64,000 nucleotides of DNA. It comes from Bradyrhizobium ontarionense (lineage in GTDB: Bacteria > Pseudomonadota > Alphaproteobacteria > Rhizobiales > Xanthobacteraceae). Under the pieces are notes generated by a model. The model was not told the DNA's origin. It searched no databases and worked only from the letters and a program-made list of their open reading frames with translations. The stretch's first letter is position 1, and the number at the start of each line of letters is the position of its first letter. The position numbers and the translations under genes were made by a program. The DNA is taken from the NCBI RefSeq assembly GCF_021088345.1, contig NZ_CP088156.1:7617001-7681000 (forward strand), read 5' to 3'. Shown piece by piece: positions 35,671 through 45,407 of this stretch.

Positions 35671-37218
35671 CTACTGGACTACGTTGCCTTCGACCGTCAC
35701 ATCTTTGCCGTATCGTCCCCGGGTCTTCATCGTCAGCTTGTCGCCGGCGAAGGTGAGGAGCCAACTTCGTTCTTCGCCTTGGCCGATGAACTGCACGTCG
35801 ATCGCGAATGTCGTGGCGTCGATCCAGCTGCCTTTCATGCCGCGATAGGCGAAGGGTTGCCAGGGGCGGCTCTGGGCGGTCTTGCGGAAGATGCCGTCCA
35901 GGCCGATCGGGCTTTGCAGGTGCAGAATGCCATTCTCCGAGCCCCGCTCCGGGATGTCCCATGCAACATGAGGATCGGCGTCCAGATAAAGCGTGATCGC
36001 CCTGATGCCGACCGGGCTGGGCGGGAAAGTGTAGGTCTTGCCTGAGATGGCTGCCGCGATTTCCGGCACCGCGCCGACCGGGCTCGGAACCTCCGTTGTC
36101 GCGTCCTTGACGGCCGTTGCGAGATTCGCCGCGGCTTCCGGCGCGGCGGGCAGGGCACTGTCGGATTTGACGGCTGCCGAAATCTCGTTCGCGAGCTTGC
36201 GCAACGAACAGAAGTCGCGCGCGGTCATCACGGCTACGATATCCGGATCGGGCAGAACCATGATGACCTGGCAGTGATAGCCCACGGTCATGAAGACGTT
36301 GCGGTCCGGCAGCGCCCAGAACTGGTCCACATAGCTCAGGCCCGGATCGAACGTCGCCTCCATGCTGGTCGTGGCGTGGTTGACGGCCTCGATCCAGTCG
36401 GGCGGCAGCAACTGCTGCTCGCCCCAACGGCCGCGGCGCAGATAGAGATAGCCGATCTTGGCCATGTCGCGCGGCTTCAGCGCCAGCCCGAAGCCGCCGC
36501 CGGAGACGCCCTGCGGATCCTTGAACCAGGCGTGGTTGGTGATGCCGAGCGGGGCGAACAGCCTTTCGCTGGCGAACTCCTCCGCGCTCCGGCCTGTGAG
36601 CTTTGTGACGATGGCGGAGAGCAGATGCGAGTTGCCACTGTCGTAGTAGAAGGTCTCACCCGGCGCATGGGCCATCGGCCGGTCGAGGATGTACTGCACC
36701 CAGTCGGGGCTCGCGGTCATCTCGACGATGGACCTCTCGGCGCCGCCATTGTAGCCCTCGTCCCAGTCGAGGCCCGAGGTCATGTTGAGCAGGTGCTGCA
36801 CGGTGATCGCGCGCTTGCGTTCGTCGACATTGGCGACCTTGCGATCGCTGAACAAATCGAGCACCGGATGATCGAGGCTGTCGAGCGTCCCATCCTTGTG
36901 CAGCATCGCGATCAGCGTGCTGACCACCGCCTTGGTCGACGAATTGATGATGTGCAGATCGTCCGTCTTGTAGGGATCGTAGGCGGCGTCGAGCACGATC
37001 CGGCCATGACGCGCGATCAGCAGGCTGTCGAACCGGAGCGTCTTGCCGGAAGTGACCAGCTTCGCCAGCGCCGCGGAATCCATCCCTTCGTCTTCCGGCG
37101 TGGCCGTCTGCCAGTCGGGCTTGGGCCAGACTTTCTCATCGGCCCATGCGCTGCCAGCTGCAAGCGCAAGAAAGCCGCACAGTACGAGCCGAAAGAGGTT
37201 CGGTCCGGTCTTCGACAT
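35671..37218 (-). CDS. Secreted SxxK (beta-lactamase-like) serine hydrolase, copy B
   Basis: 515 residues with signal peptide (about 1-26, ending AWADE). Active-site SxxK is SSTK (Ser93, Lys96) in INSSTKAVVS and the second motif is YYDSGNSHLLS. Identity to copy A runs from WQTATPEDEGMDSAAL to the C-terminal LTMKTRGRYG. Both copies keep NMTSGLDWDEG and RDMAKIGYLYLR-like stretches. Two same-length copies in 6 kb, with the protease and membrane genes between, suggest local duplication followed by insertion. Function as for copy A: periplasmic hydrolase, substrate unknown. Confidence 0.85.
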   Translation of the reverse strand: MSKTGPNLFRLVLCGFLALAAGSAWADEKVWPKPDWQTATPEDEGMDSAALAKLVTSGKTLRFDSLLIARHGRIVLDAAYDPYKTDDLHIINSSTKAVVSTLIAMLHKDGTLDSLDHPVLDLFSDRKVANVDERKRAITVQHLLNMTSGLDWDEGYNGGAERSIVEMTASPDWVQYILDRPMAHAPGETFYYDSGNSHLLSAIVTKLTGRSAEEFASERLFAPLGITNHAWFKDPQGVSGGGFGLALKPRDMAKIGYLYLRRGRWGEQQLLPPDWIEAVNHATTSMEATFDPGLSYVDQFWALPDRNVFMTVGYHCQVIMVLPDPDIVAVMTARDFCSLRKLANEISAAVKSDSALPAAPEAAANLATAVKDATTEVPSPVGAVPEIAAAISGKTYTFPPSPVGIRAITLYLDADPHVAWDIPERGSENGILHLQSPIGLDGIFRKTAQSRPWQPFAYRGMKGSWIDATTFAIDVQFIGQGEERSWLLTFAGDKLTMKTRGRYGKDVTVEGNVVQ

Positions 37219-37604
37219 CCGTGATCTCCAACGCAGGGAATGAGGGTCTCGCGCGCACGCCGCGGGAGACTATCAAGGATTGTGTCAGCGCCAACAGCCT
37301 TACGTTCGATCACGTCTAGCTGAGCCGGGGTGACGGATCACTGGTTGACGGGCGAGAGGTCCGATGAAGTGCCGTCGGGTGCATGGAAGAGAGCCCCGAG
37401 CCCTAATGGCAGTTTCGCGCGACAAGATATGCGTATTTGGTCGATCTCGACGGCTGATCGAGATCGTAACGTGATTGCTTCGCGACGCCTTCCGCCCGGC
37501 AATGCCACGGCGTCAATTTCGACGGGGCATAGATGCGACGGAGGTGAGAGTGGAACCACGACGGACGTTCGCGCGTCGTCCTGTGGCTCGTCGAACGCCA
37601 AATA
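37219..37604. other. Non-coding interval
   Basis: 386 bases between two minus-strand genes. No conserved frame is recognised. The middle part is less GC-rich than the genes around it; it should include the promoter of hydrolase copy B. Confidence 0.5.
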
Positions 37605-39083
37605 TCACGGGCGCGAGCGCAGCAGCACCGCGCTCGCGGGCGGCAGGCGGATCGCCGCCGTCTCCGCACGAACTGGCACGGTGGCCTGGGCCTCCAGCGC
37701 CCAGGTGCCGTCTGCGGCAACGGTTGCGGCATTGATAGCCTGTCCGCTGGTGGCGGCCAGATCAGGGGCGGTCAGCCAGAACGGCTCCAGTCCCGAGACG
37801 GCCTGGCCGAGCTGCAGCTCGGCATCGACGGTGGTCGCGGCCTCCTTGTTGATCATCAGCACGTTGACGCCGCGGTCGTCTCGCAGCACGCCATGCGCAG
37901 AAAAGCGCGGGCGCACGGGACCGTCGATCAGTCCGGGAACGCTCGTCCCTTGCGCGGCGAGCGCGAACAGCAGCAGGCCATAGTAGACCGGGCGCACCTC
38001 GACGATCTGCCCGCTGTCATCAGCGATCGGCGTGTAGCCGGGGCCATGTCCTCCGCCATGCAGGTTCACGCCGCTGCAGCCATCGAGCGCGCAGCGGAAC
38101 ATGAAATCCATCACCCATAGTGCTGTGCCATGCGTGTTCGAGATGTTGGGCGCGCCACCATTGAAGAAGGAATTGCACTCGCCCATCCGCCAGCCCAGCG
38201 GCAGCCTGCTGTCGCGCACGGCCTGGCTGACCGATCGGAGCTGCTCGGGCAGGGCCGGGTCGGGCTGCAGCAGCAGATCCAGCGTGGATCCAGGGTCGCG
38301 GCCATCCGCGCGGTAGTAGTGCCCCGTGAGCAGGCTGATCTCTCCGGCGGCATCACGCGCGAAGGGCAGGGTGAAGCCGGTCGCGAAGGAGGCCGAGACG
38401 GGGCCGGCCAGGCGGGCCATCGGCGCCGCCGCCGCGATTGCGCTCGCCATCGCGCGCCACTCGGTGAGATAGTCGCCGTAGCCCCAGTTGCGCGGGCGAT
38501 GGCCGTTGTGGGGATAGAGGTCGGGCTCGTTGCCAATCTCGAACGCCAACAAGTTGTCGCCCAGGGCGCGGGCCACGTAGGAAGACTCGGCGGCGGCGAG
38601 CGCGGTGGTGTTGTTGGCGAGGTTGATGCCGTAGATCACCTGCCAGTCGGCTCGTCTGGCGAAGGCGGCAAGCGCGTCGACCATCTCGGGGTGGATCGGC
38701 GCGAGCCCGGGCGTCCCGCCGAGCCAGGCGCAGCGGTCCACCGCATTGGCGCCGATGCGCAGGACGCCCGGGCCGAGCAGCTGGTACAGCCTGAGCAGGG
38801 CGCCGTTGCCCGGCGTGAACATCGGCTCTCGCAGCTTGTCCTTCTCGTAGCTCAGGCCAGCGAAGCGGCTGGTCAGCGCCACGCCGGGCCTGTTGCGATC
38901 GAGGCGAACGCCGACCTCTATGTGCGCCGCGCCGCGCGGCGATTTCGCGGCGGCCGGGAAGGCAGCCGGCACCGCGGTCGAGCCGGCGGCGCTGCGGTCG
39001 GCCGTGCCGCCGAGAAGGCCGCCAATCCCGATGCGCGACAACAAGGCGATCAGTTCACGGCGTGCCAGCATAGGATCGGACAT
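37605..39083 (-). CDS. GH79-like glycoside hydrolase
   Basis: 492 residues starting MSDPMLARRELIALLSRIG, possibly a Tat-type signal (RRE followed by a hydrophobic stretch). The TIM-barrel signature FEIGNEPDLYPHNG carries Glu186 as the presumed acid/base and GECNSFFNGG carries Glu302 as the presumed nucleophile, the spacing of clan GH-A enzymes. A C-terminal beta-sandwich follows from about 395. The best match in memory is GH79 (beta-glucuronidase and heparanase relatives). Start 39083 is set by AGGGAG nine bases upstream. It would act on a glucuronide or similar glycan outside the cytoplasm. Confidence 0.8.
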   Translation of the reverse strand: MSDPMLARRELIALLSRIGIGGLLGGTADRSAAGSTAVPAAFPAAAKSPRGAAHIEVGVRLDRNRPGVALTSRFAGLSYEKDKLREPMFTPGNGALLRLYQLLGPGVLRIGANAVDRCAWLGGTPGLAPIHPEMVDALAAFARRADWQVIYGINLANNTTALAAAESSYVARALGDNLLAFEIGNEPDLYPHNGHRPRNWGYGDYLTEWRAMASAIAAAAPMARLAGPVSASFATGFTLPFARDAAGEISLLTGHYYRADGRDPGSTLDLLLQPDPALPEQLRSVSQAVRDSRLPLGWRMGECNSFFNGGAPNISNTHGTALWVMDFMFRCALDGCSGVNLHGGGHGPGYTPIADDSGQIVEVRPVYYGLLLFALAAQGTSVPGLIDGPVRPRFSAHGVLRDDRGVNVLMINKEAATTVDAELQLGQAVSGLEPFWLTAPDLAATSGQAINAATVAADGTWALEAQATVPVRAETAAIRLPPASAVLLRSRP

Positions 39084-39265
39084 GGATATCTCCCTGATCG
39101 CGTGTGCGCCGCGGCCGCGGCCCGCGCCGCCAGATGCGCGGCCAAAACCCGTCGGCCGCAGCATCGCGTTTTGTTGAAGGGACCTGATGACATATCTCAC
39201 GAGACCCGACGCTCTAGCCGTCACAGGGCCGAGCTTTCTTGGCGACTGTCATAGGGAGAAAACAA

Positions 39266-39475
39266 ATGACCAAAGTCATCTTCATGTCGGCCGCGCTGAT
39301 CGCAGCAGCCGTCATCACGACCCAAGCCCAGGCGGCCCACAGCAGCAATGCCGCGGCACGGCACGCGATGAACAGAACCCACACCATGACGGATTGTGTG
39401 CGGGCGCCGAAGGTGGGCGCGTTTGCCACAGCTCCCTACACCAAACCTCCCTGCATGCCCAACAGCATGAATTGA
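39266..39475 (+). CDS. Small secreted protein
   Basis: 69 residues with a signal peptide (about 1-23, ending AQAAH). The mature chain is 46 residues, His/Ala-rich, with two Cys (DCVRAPK and PPCMPN). AGGGAG lies about eight bases upstream. It is divergent from the GH79-like gene, 182 bases away. No family is known to me. Confidence 0.65.
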   Translation: MTKVIFMSAALIAAAVITTQAQAAHSSNAAARHAMNRTHTMTDCVRAPKVGAFATAPYTKPPCMPNSMN

Positions 39476-39530
39476 TAAGCAGGCCATTGCTAATCTTACT
39501 GCGTCAGGCCTGGGGCGCTGCCTCTCTCAG

Positions 39531-39636
39531 CGTCATTCCGGGGCGATGCGCCAGCATCGAACTATGGTGCGCAATTGCGCACCTGAGAATCTCGAGAATT
39601 CCGGGTTCAGCCCCGACGGGCTGCCCCGGAATGACG
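39531..39636. repeat. Palindromic element with GTCATTCCGGGGC arms
   Basis: CGTCATTCCGGGGC at 39531-39544 pairs with its exact reverse complement at 39623-39636. Between them are GGTGCGCAATTGCGCACC (a further inverted repeat, about 39568-39585) and ATTCCGGGTTCAGCCCCG. Same family as the elements at 11014 and 43406. Confidence 0.75.
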
Positions 39637-39767
39637 GCGCAGTAGGACTAAGCAGGACAAGTCGGGCTGGCGGACATCGCCAGCCTGACCATGACTCGTT
39701 TTTGGGCAACGGCCGAATCCGGTTTTTGGCAATAGCGCGATCAATTGTATGAGCGTGAGATGCCGAT

Positions 39768-40034
39768 TCAGAACTTCTTGACCTTGTCTGCCAGTAGCTC
39801 GTCGTACAATCGGTCGATCTTGCGCATCTGATCGGGCGTGACATCCTGTAGATGCCGCGATCTCAGGTCGTTCTCCGTTGGCTGGTAATTCCGCCCATCG
39901 TGAATTGGCCATCGTCCACTGTGAAATGACGATGGCGCGTCAGCTGCAAGCGCGGTGGGGACACTGATTGCAATCGTCCTCACCGCCAACAATGTGCAAA
40001 CGGGAATAGCATGTCGTGATCTGCGAGCTCTCAT
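39768..40034 (-). CDS. Small periplasmic protein
   Basis: 88 residues starting MRARRSRHAIPVCTLLAV, a signal sequence that ends near ALAADAP. The mature part is hydrophilic and ends DVTPDQMRKIDRLYDELL, a short helix I have seen in hypothetical Bradyrhizobium proteins. The frame continues upstream to 40286, but only this part has protein-like composition; GGAG lies ahead of the ATG. Function unknown. Confidence 0.6.
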   Translation of the reverse strand: MRARRSRHAIPVCTLLAVRTIAISVPTALAADAPSSFHSGRWPIHDGRNYQPTENDLRSRHLQDVTPDQMRKIDRLYDELLADKVKKF

Positions 40035-41548
40035 TGCGGGTCTCCGTGCCGAGGGGACAGCGATCGATGGAGCGAACACCGGCAGGCTCGCTCGTCCTTT
40101 GAGATCGAAATGTCGCCGACCTAATCCAACAACACGACGTGATACTCCGTAGGGTGCGTTGCCCAAGCAAGACGCCCGCTTCTGGCCAAGGCGACCTTGC
40201 TGCACAAGTCGCTGCGAAATAGCGCGGTATTTCCGCATATTCTGCTGTCGTCCCAGGCTCGCGCCAGGCCTCGCGCCGGGACCCATATGCCGGGAAGATG
40301 TGATGAGGTGGATGAGGCTGCACCCGTGTCACAACGACATCCGGTGGCTATGGGTCCTGGCGTTCGCCCAGAAGACACTGTGCCTGGGACTGACCGCGTG
40401 CCCGGGGGTGCCCGTCGGGCGACTCAGTTGCGCGATTTGACGTTCGCGACCGCTGCAAAGACCACGAAAGCAGCCTCAAAATTTCTGCGCTGACCAGGAA
40501 TTTTTCGCCGCGATTTCAATGCGTCACGCGAGGTCAACGCATCCGGCAAAAATTAATCTCTTTCGTTTTTTCAGAAGCTGTGATTGTATGCGCCATCCCG
40601 CCTCGTCGAAGAGGGACGTACGCGTCGTCACGATACGTGGAGTGCGGGGAGCGATGGCCGTGAGGCGCCAGTGGACGACTGGCGTTTTGCGGACGGCGAA
40701 GTCGTGTGGTCCTGACATCCCGATGCTGGTGTCAAGCCGGCGCCGCTCATGGACGAGCGCGCCGATGACGGGGGCAATCAAGCCGGTCCCCGGGGAGAGC
40801 GCGAAGTAAGCCGTAAACCCATGGCGCAGGGAAGGCCGGGATGTCCTGGCCGTGCCTGTGGTTCCTGCCCCGTGCACTTCTTCACGCACGGGGGCCGCGG
40901 GTGTCGGCAGACGCCCGGTCTTCCCTGCACCCTCGATATCACGAGGGTTTTGATGCCGAGGATCACCCCGGGCACGATTGTGCTGCGGGAGCGATGAGGT
41001 GTGCTGTGATGCAGGCGCATTTGATGCGTGTGATGAATACAAGAGAGACGCGCCGCTGCTGCGTCAACCACCGGCGTCATTGCGAGCGAAGCGAAGCAAT
41101 CCAGGGCCGAGCGGGAGGTCTGGATTGCTTCGCTTCGCTCGCAATGACGGGGATGGATCGGGTTTCAAGCAGAGATGGAAGCCGTCGCGGTGCCGTCGTC
41201 CTCGATGCTGCTGCATCTGCCACGGGGGTCATGGTCCGCTCCCGGGTCTCGCCTCCGGCTCGCCCGACGGCATGCGGACGATCCAGTATTCCAGCGGCGG
41301 CTGGGTTCGCCCGAGACGGCGCGGCGTATTGGATATCCCGGCTTCGCGGGGTATGACGGCGGGGGGCGGAGCGACGGCACGGGCCATCTCCCAGATCGGC
41401 AGGCGCCCCAATACGTCACCCTTTCTGACCCTTATTCGGCGTTGCGAGGCCCCGGCATTCCCGATAAAAGCTGGATTGAGGGCACCCCGGCAACCAAGCA
41501 TCAATGGTTTTGCCGCAGAGTTTTGGTGGTCTCACAAAGGGCTTGGCA
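40035..41548. other. Long gene-poor interval of dispersed repeat-like DNA
   Basis: No gene is supportable in 1.5 kb. The part from about 40540 to 41000 resembles a dispersed intergenic sequence that I recall from other Bradyrhizobium genomes, where it is often miscalled as genes. It has open frames in several phases without protein character. A strong palindrome follows at 41075-41149. From 41160 to 41540 only short fragmentary frames are present. Confidence 0.6.
41075..41149. repeat. 29-base inverted repeat
   Basis: Two exact 29-base arms (41075-41103 and 41121-41149, containing CATTGCGAGCGAAGCGAAGC) face each other across 17 bases. The sequence type, with its GCGAAGCGAAGC core, is a widespread intergenic palindrome in rhizobia. 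Confidence 0.85.
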
Positions 41549-41677
41549 ATGCTGATTCGCAGCGCAGAGATCGAGGCTTTCGCCGGGGCATCAGCCCGGT
41601 TGATCGCGCTCGCCCCGCTGCAGCCTGCTCGCGGCCTGATCGGCGCGCTCGAGCTTCTGCTTCTTAGCTGCCCCTGA
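41549..41677 (+). CDS. Candidate leucine leader peptide of leuA
   Basis: 42 codons starting ATG after AAAGGG, encoding a short peptide rich in Leu (11 Leu), ending LELLLLSCP with four Leu codons in a row just before the stop. It lies 141 bases before leuA and its stop codon overlaps the 5' arm of a hairpin. This is what a transcription-attenuation leader for leucine biosynthesis should look like. No homologue check could be made. Confidence 0.65.
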   Translation: MLIRSAEIEAFAGASARLIALAPLQPARGLIGALELLLLSCP

Positions 41678-41714
41678 GGGCCGGCTGGGCGGGATGCGCC
41701 TGGGCACTCAGGGG
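41671..41714 (+). promoter_or_regulatory. Candidate attenuator hairpin upstream of leuA
   Basis: CCCCTGAG (41671-41678, overlapping the leader stop) pairs with CTCAGGGG (41707-41714). The enclosed GGCCGGC and GCGCC-type segments can form alternative stems. A ribosome stalled on the Leu codons just upstream would cover the first arm. A short GTTGCTTC follows rather than a T run, so whether it terminates transcription is uncertain. Confidence 0.5.
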
Positions 41715-41818
41715 GTTGCTTCGAGACCGAAACACCCTTCGGCGCCCAGGTCTTCAGGGATCAAGTCTTCAGAGATCCTGACCGGCAAGCGCACCACCCG
41801 AAATTCGAGGAAGAGCAG

Positions 41819-43396
<1,578 letters not shown>

Positions 43397-43405
43397 GCCC
43401 AATAC

Positions 43406-43519
43406 GTCATTCCGGGGCGCCTCGCAGAGGCGTACCCGGAATCCCGAGCTTGGTTTGTACCGGCTCCTACAACCTCTAGATTCCGGGTTCAGCCGCCTGC
43501 GCGGCTGCCCCGGAATGAC
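43406..43519. repeat. Palindromic element with GTCATTCCGGGGC arms
   Basis: GTCATTCCGGGGC (43406-43418) and its exact reverse complement (43507-43519) enclose a further CCGGAATCCCGAG ... ATTCCGGGTTCAG pair and a GCCGCC-TGC-GCGGC-type loop. Placed 10 bases after the leuA stop, it may terminate leuA transcription. Confidence 0.8.
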
Positions 43520-43668
43520 AGCCACTAACAATTTTGCGCTGCAGCACGGGAATCCCGCGCCTGCGGCTAACGGTCAATGGCATTCCCGCCGGCCAACCGC
43601 TAACAATGCTGGTGGCATACAAAGCGGGGGCGTCATTGCAATGCCCCCCGAAACGTCGGGAGGACACT

Positions 43669-44703
43669 TTGCGTCAGTTCAGATTCCGCCATTTCACCTC
43701 GGGTCGGTGGATCGCCACCGCGGCCTCGCTCGCGGCCTTCGCTTTTGTCAGCCCGGCCACCGCCGCCGACACTCCGATCGTGATCAAGTTCAGCCACGTG
43801 GTGGCCTCGAACACGCCGAAGGGGCTCGCGGCCGACAAGTTCAAGGAACTGGCCGAGAAGTACACCGACGGCAAGGTCAAGGTCGAAGTCTACCCGAACT
43901 CGCAGCTCTACAAGGACAAGGAAGAGCTCGAGGCGCTGCAGCTCGGCGCGGTGCAGATGCTGGCGCCGTCGAACTCCAAGTTCGGCCCGGTCGGCATCAA
44001 GGAGTTCGAGGTGTTCGATCTGCCCTACATCCTGCCGGACCTCCCCACCCTGCGGAAGGTGACGGACGGGCCGCTCGGCGCCAGGCTGCTGAAGCTGCTC
44101 GAGCCGAAGGGCATGGTCGGCCTGGCCTACTGGGACAACGGCTTCAAGCAGATGAGCGCCAACAAGAAGCTCGTCGATCCCGCCGACTACAAGGGCATGA
44201 AATTCCGCATCCAGTCGTCGAAGGTGCTGGACGCCCAGTTCCGAACGCTCGGCGCGATTCCGCAGGTGATGGCGTTCTCGGAGGTCTACCAGGCGCTGCA
44301 GACCGGCGTCGTCGACGGCCAGGAGAACACGCCCTCCAACATCTATACCCAGAAGATGCACGAGGTGCAGAAGTACATCACGCTCACCAACCACGGCTAC
44401 ATCGGCTACGTCGTGGTCGTGAACAAGAAGTTCTGGGACGGCCTGCCGCCGGACATCCGCGCCGCCTGTGAGAAGGCCATGAACGAGGCCACCGCCTACG
44501 GCAACGGCCAGTCCGCCAAGGAGAACGACGACGCGCTGGAGGAGATCCGCAAGTCCGGCAAGTCCGAGTTCGTCAAGCTGACGCCGGCGCAGGACGAAGC
44601 CATGCGCAAGGCGATGATGCCGGTCTACAAGGACGTGGCGGGGCGCGTCGGCCAGCCGCTGATCGACGAGTTCCTGAAGGAGACCCGCGGCACGACCAAC
44701 TGA
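43669..44703 (+). CDS. TRAP transporter substrate-binding protein (DctP family)
   Basis: 344 residues. TTG 43669 is the likely start because GGGAGG precedes it at the proper distance and the next residues form a signal peptide (about 10-35, ending ATAAD); no ATG is suitable. The DctP signature covers FSHVVASNTPKGLAADKFKE, YPNSQLYKDKEELEALQLG and QVMAFSEVYQALQTGVVDGQ, with conserved Arg in FRIQSS that binds the carboxylate of the ligand. It is a periplasmic receptor for a C4-dicarboxylate-like or other organic acid. Operon with the DctQ and DctM genes downstream, but separated from DctQ by 137 bases with a hairpin. Confidence 0.9.
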   Translation: MRQFRFRHFTSGRWIATAASLAAFAFVSPATAADTPIVIKFSHVVASNTPKGLAADKFKELAEKYTDGKVKVEVYPNSQLYKDKEELEALQLGAVQMLAPSNSKFGPVGIKEFEVFDLPYILPDLPTLRKVTDGPLGARLLKLLEPKGMVGLAYWDNGFKQMSANKKLVDPADYKGMKFRIQSSKVLDAQFRTLGAIPQVMAFSEVYQALQTGVVDGQENTPSNIYTQKMHEVQKYITLTNHGYIGYVVVVNKKFWDGLPPDIRAACEKAMNEATAYGNGQSAKENDDALEEIRKSGKSEFVKLTPAQDEAMRKAMMPVYKDVAGRVGQPLIDEFLKETRGTTN

Positions 44704-44719
44704 GCGGCGGTGAGGGGGC

Positions 44720-44747
44720 GATGCGCGGACTGCTTCGTCCGCGCATC
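44720..44747 (+). promoter_or_regulatory. Hairpin between dctP- and dctQ-type genes
   Basis: GATGCGCGGAC and GTCCGCGCATC form an 11-base perfect stem with a six-base loop (TGCTTC). There is no T run, so it more likely stabilises the upstream mRNA or dampens read-through, giving excess of the binding protein over the membrane subunits. Confidence 0.6.
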
Positions 44748-44840
44748 ATCATAGCGAGATGTGACCGCGGGATCACCGCGAAAAGCAGACGGCGCGCTCA
44801 AGCGCCGCAGCGTTGAGATTGACGGGGTGGGGGAGAGGAC

Positions 44841-45407
44841 TTGGGGTTTTTATTGCGCATCCTCGATCGGCTCGAGGAGATCCTGATTGCATTTTTGATC
44901 GCGGCGGCGACCTCGATCATCTTCCTGGCGGTGCTGCATCGCTATCTGGTCGGCGTGCCGCTGTTCTATCCGCTGCTGTTTCCCATCGACATGTCCTGGG
45001 CGCAGGAGCTCTGCATCTACATGTTCGTGTGGATGGCGAAGTTCGGCGCCGCCTATGGCGTGCGCACCGGCATCCATGTCGGCGTCGACGTCCTGGTCAA
45101 CCAGCTCAGGCCGTCGCTGCGCAAGGTCACGATCCTGTTCGGCCTGCTGTGCGGGGCATTCTTCACCGCCGTCATCGGCACCATGGGCGCCAAGTTCGTC
45201 TACGGCCTGTCGCAGACCGACCAGGTGACGCCCGACATGGAGCTGCCGAGCTGGCTGGTCTATCTCTGCATCCCGCTCGGCTCCTATCTGATGTGCTTCC
45301 GTTTCCTGCAGGTCGCCTGGCACTATCTGCGCCACGACGAGCTGCCGCATCATGACCACGCCTATGTCGAAGGCGTCGATGCTGACGGTGCGGAGGCCGC
45401 GCGATGA
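44841..45407 (+). CDS. TRAP transporter small permease (DctQ family)
   Basis: 188 residues with four helices (about 12-36, 50-75, 88-118, 130-155). The DctQ features FLAVLHRYLVGVP and SWAQELCIYMFVWMAKFGAAYG are present. TTG 44841 is the start, behind GGGGGAGAGGA; no ATG lies nearby. The stop overlaps the DctM ATG by four bases, so the two permease subunits are coupled. Confidence 0.9.
   Translation: MGFLLRILDRLEEILIAFLIAAATSIIFLAVLHRYLVGVPLFYPLLFPIDMSWAQELCIYMFVWMAKFGAAYGVRTGIHVGVDVLVNQLRPSLRKVTILFGLLCGAFFTAVIGTMGAKFVYGLSQTDQVTPDMELPSWLVYLCIPLGSYLMCFRFLQVAWHYLRHDELPHHDHAYVEGVDADGAEAAR

Noticed and set aside
40524..41042. Several overlapping frames of 80-172 codons
   Set aside because: They lie in a dispersed repeat-like stretch and do not look like proteins.
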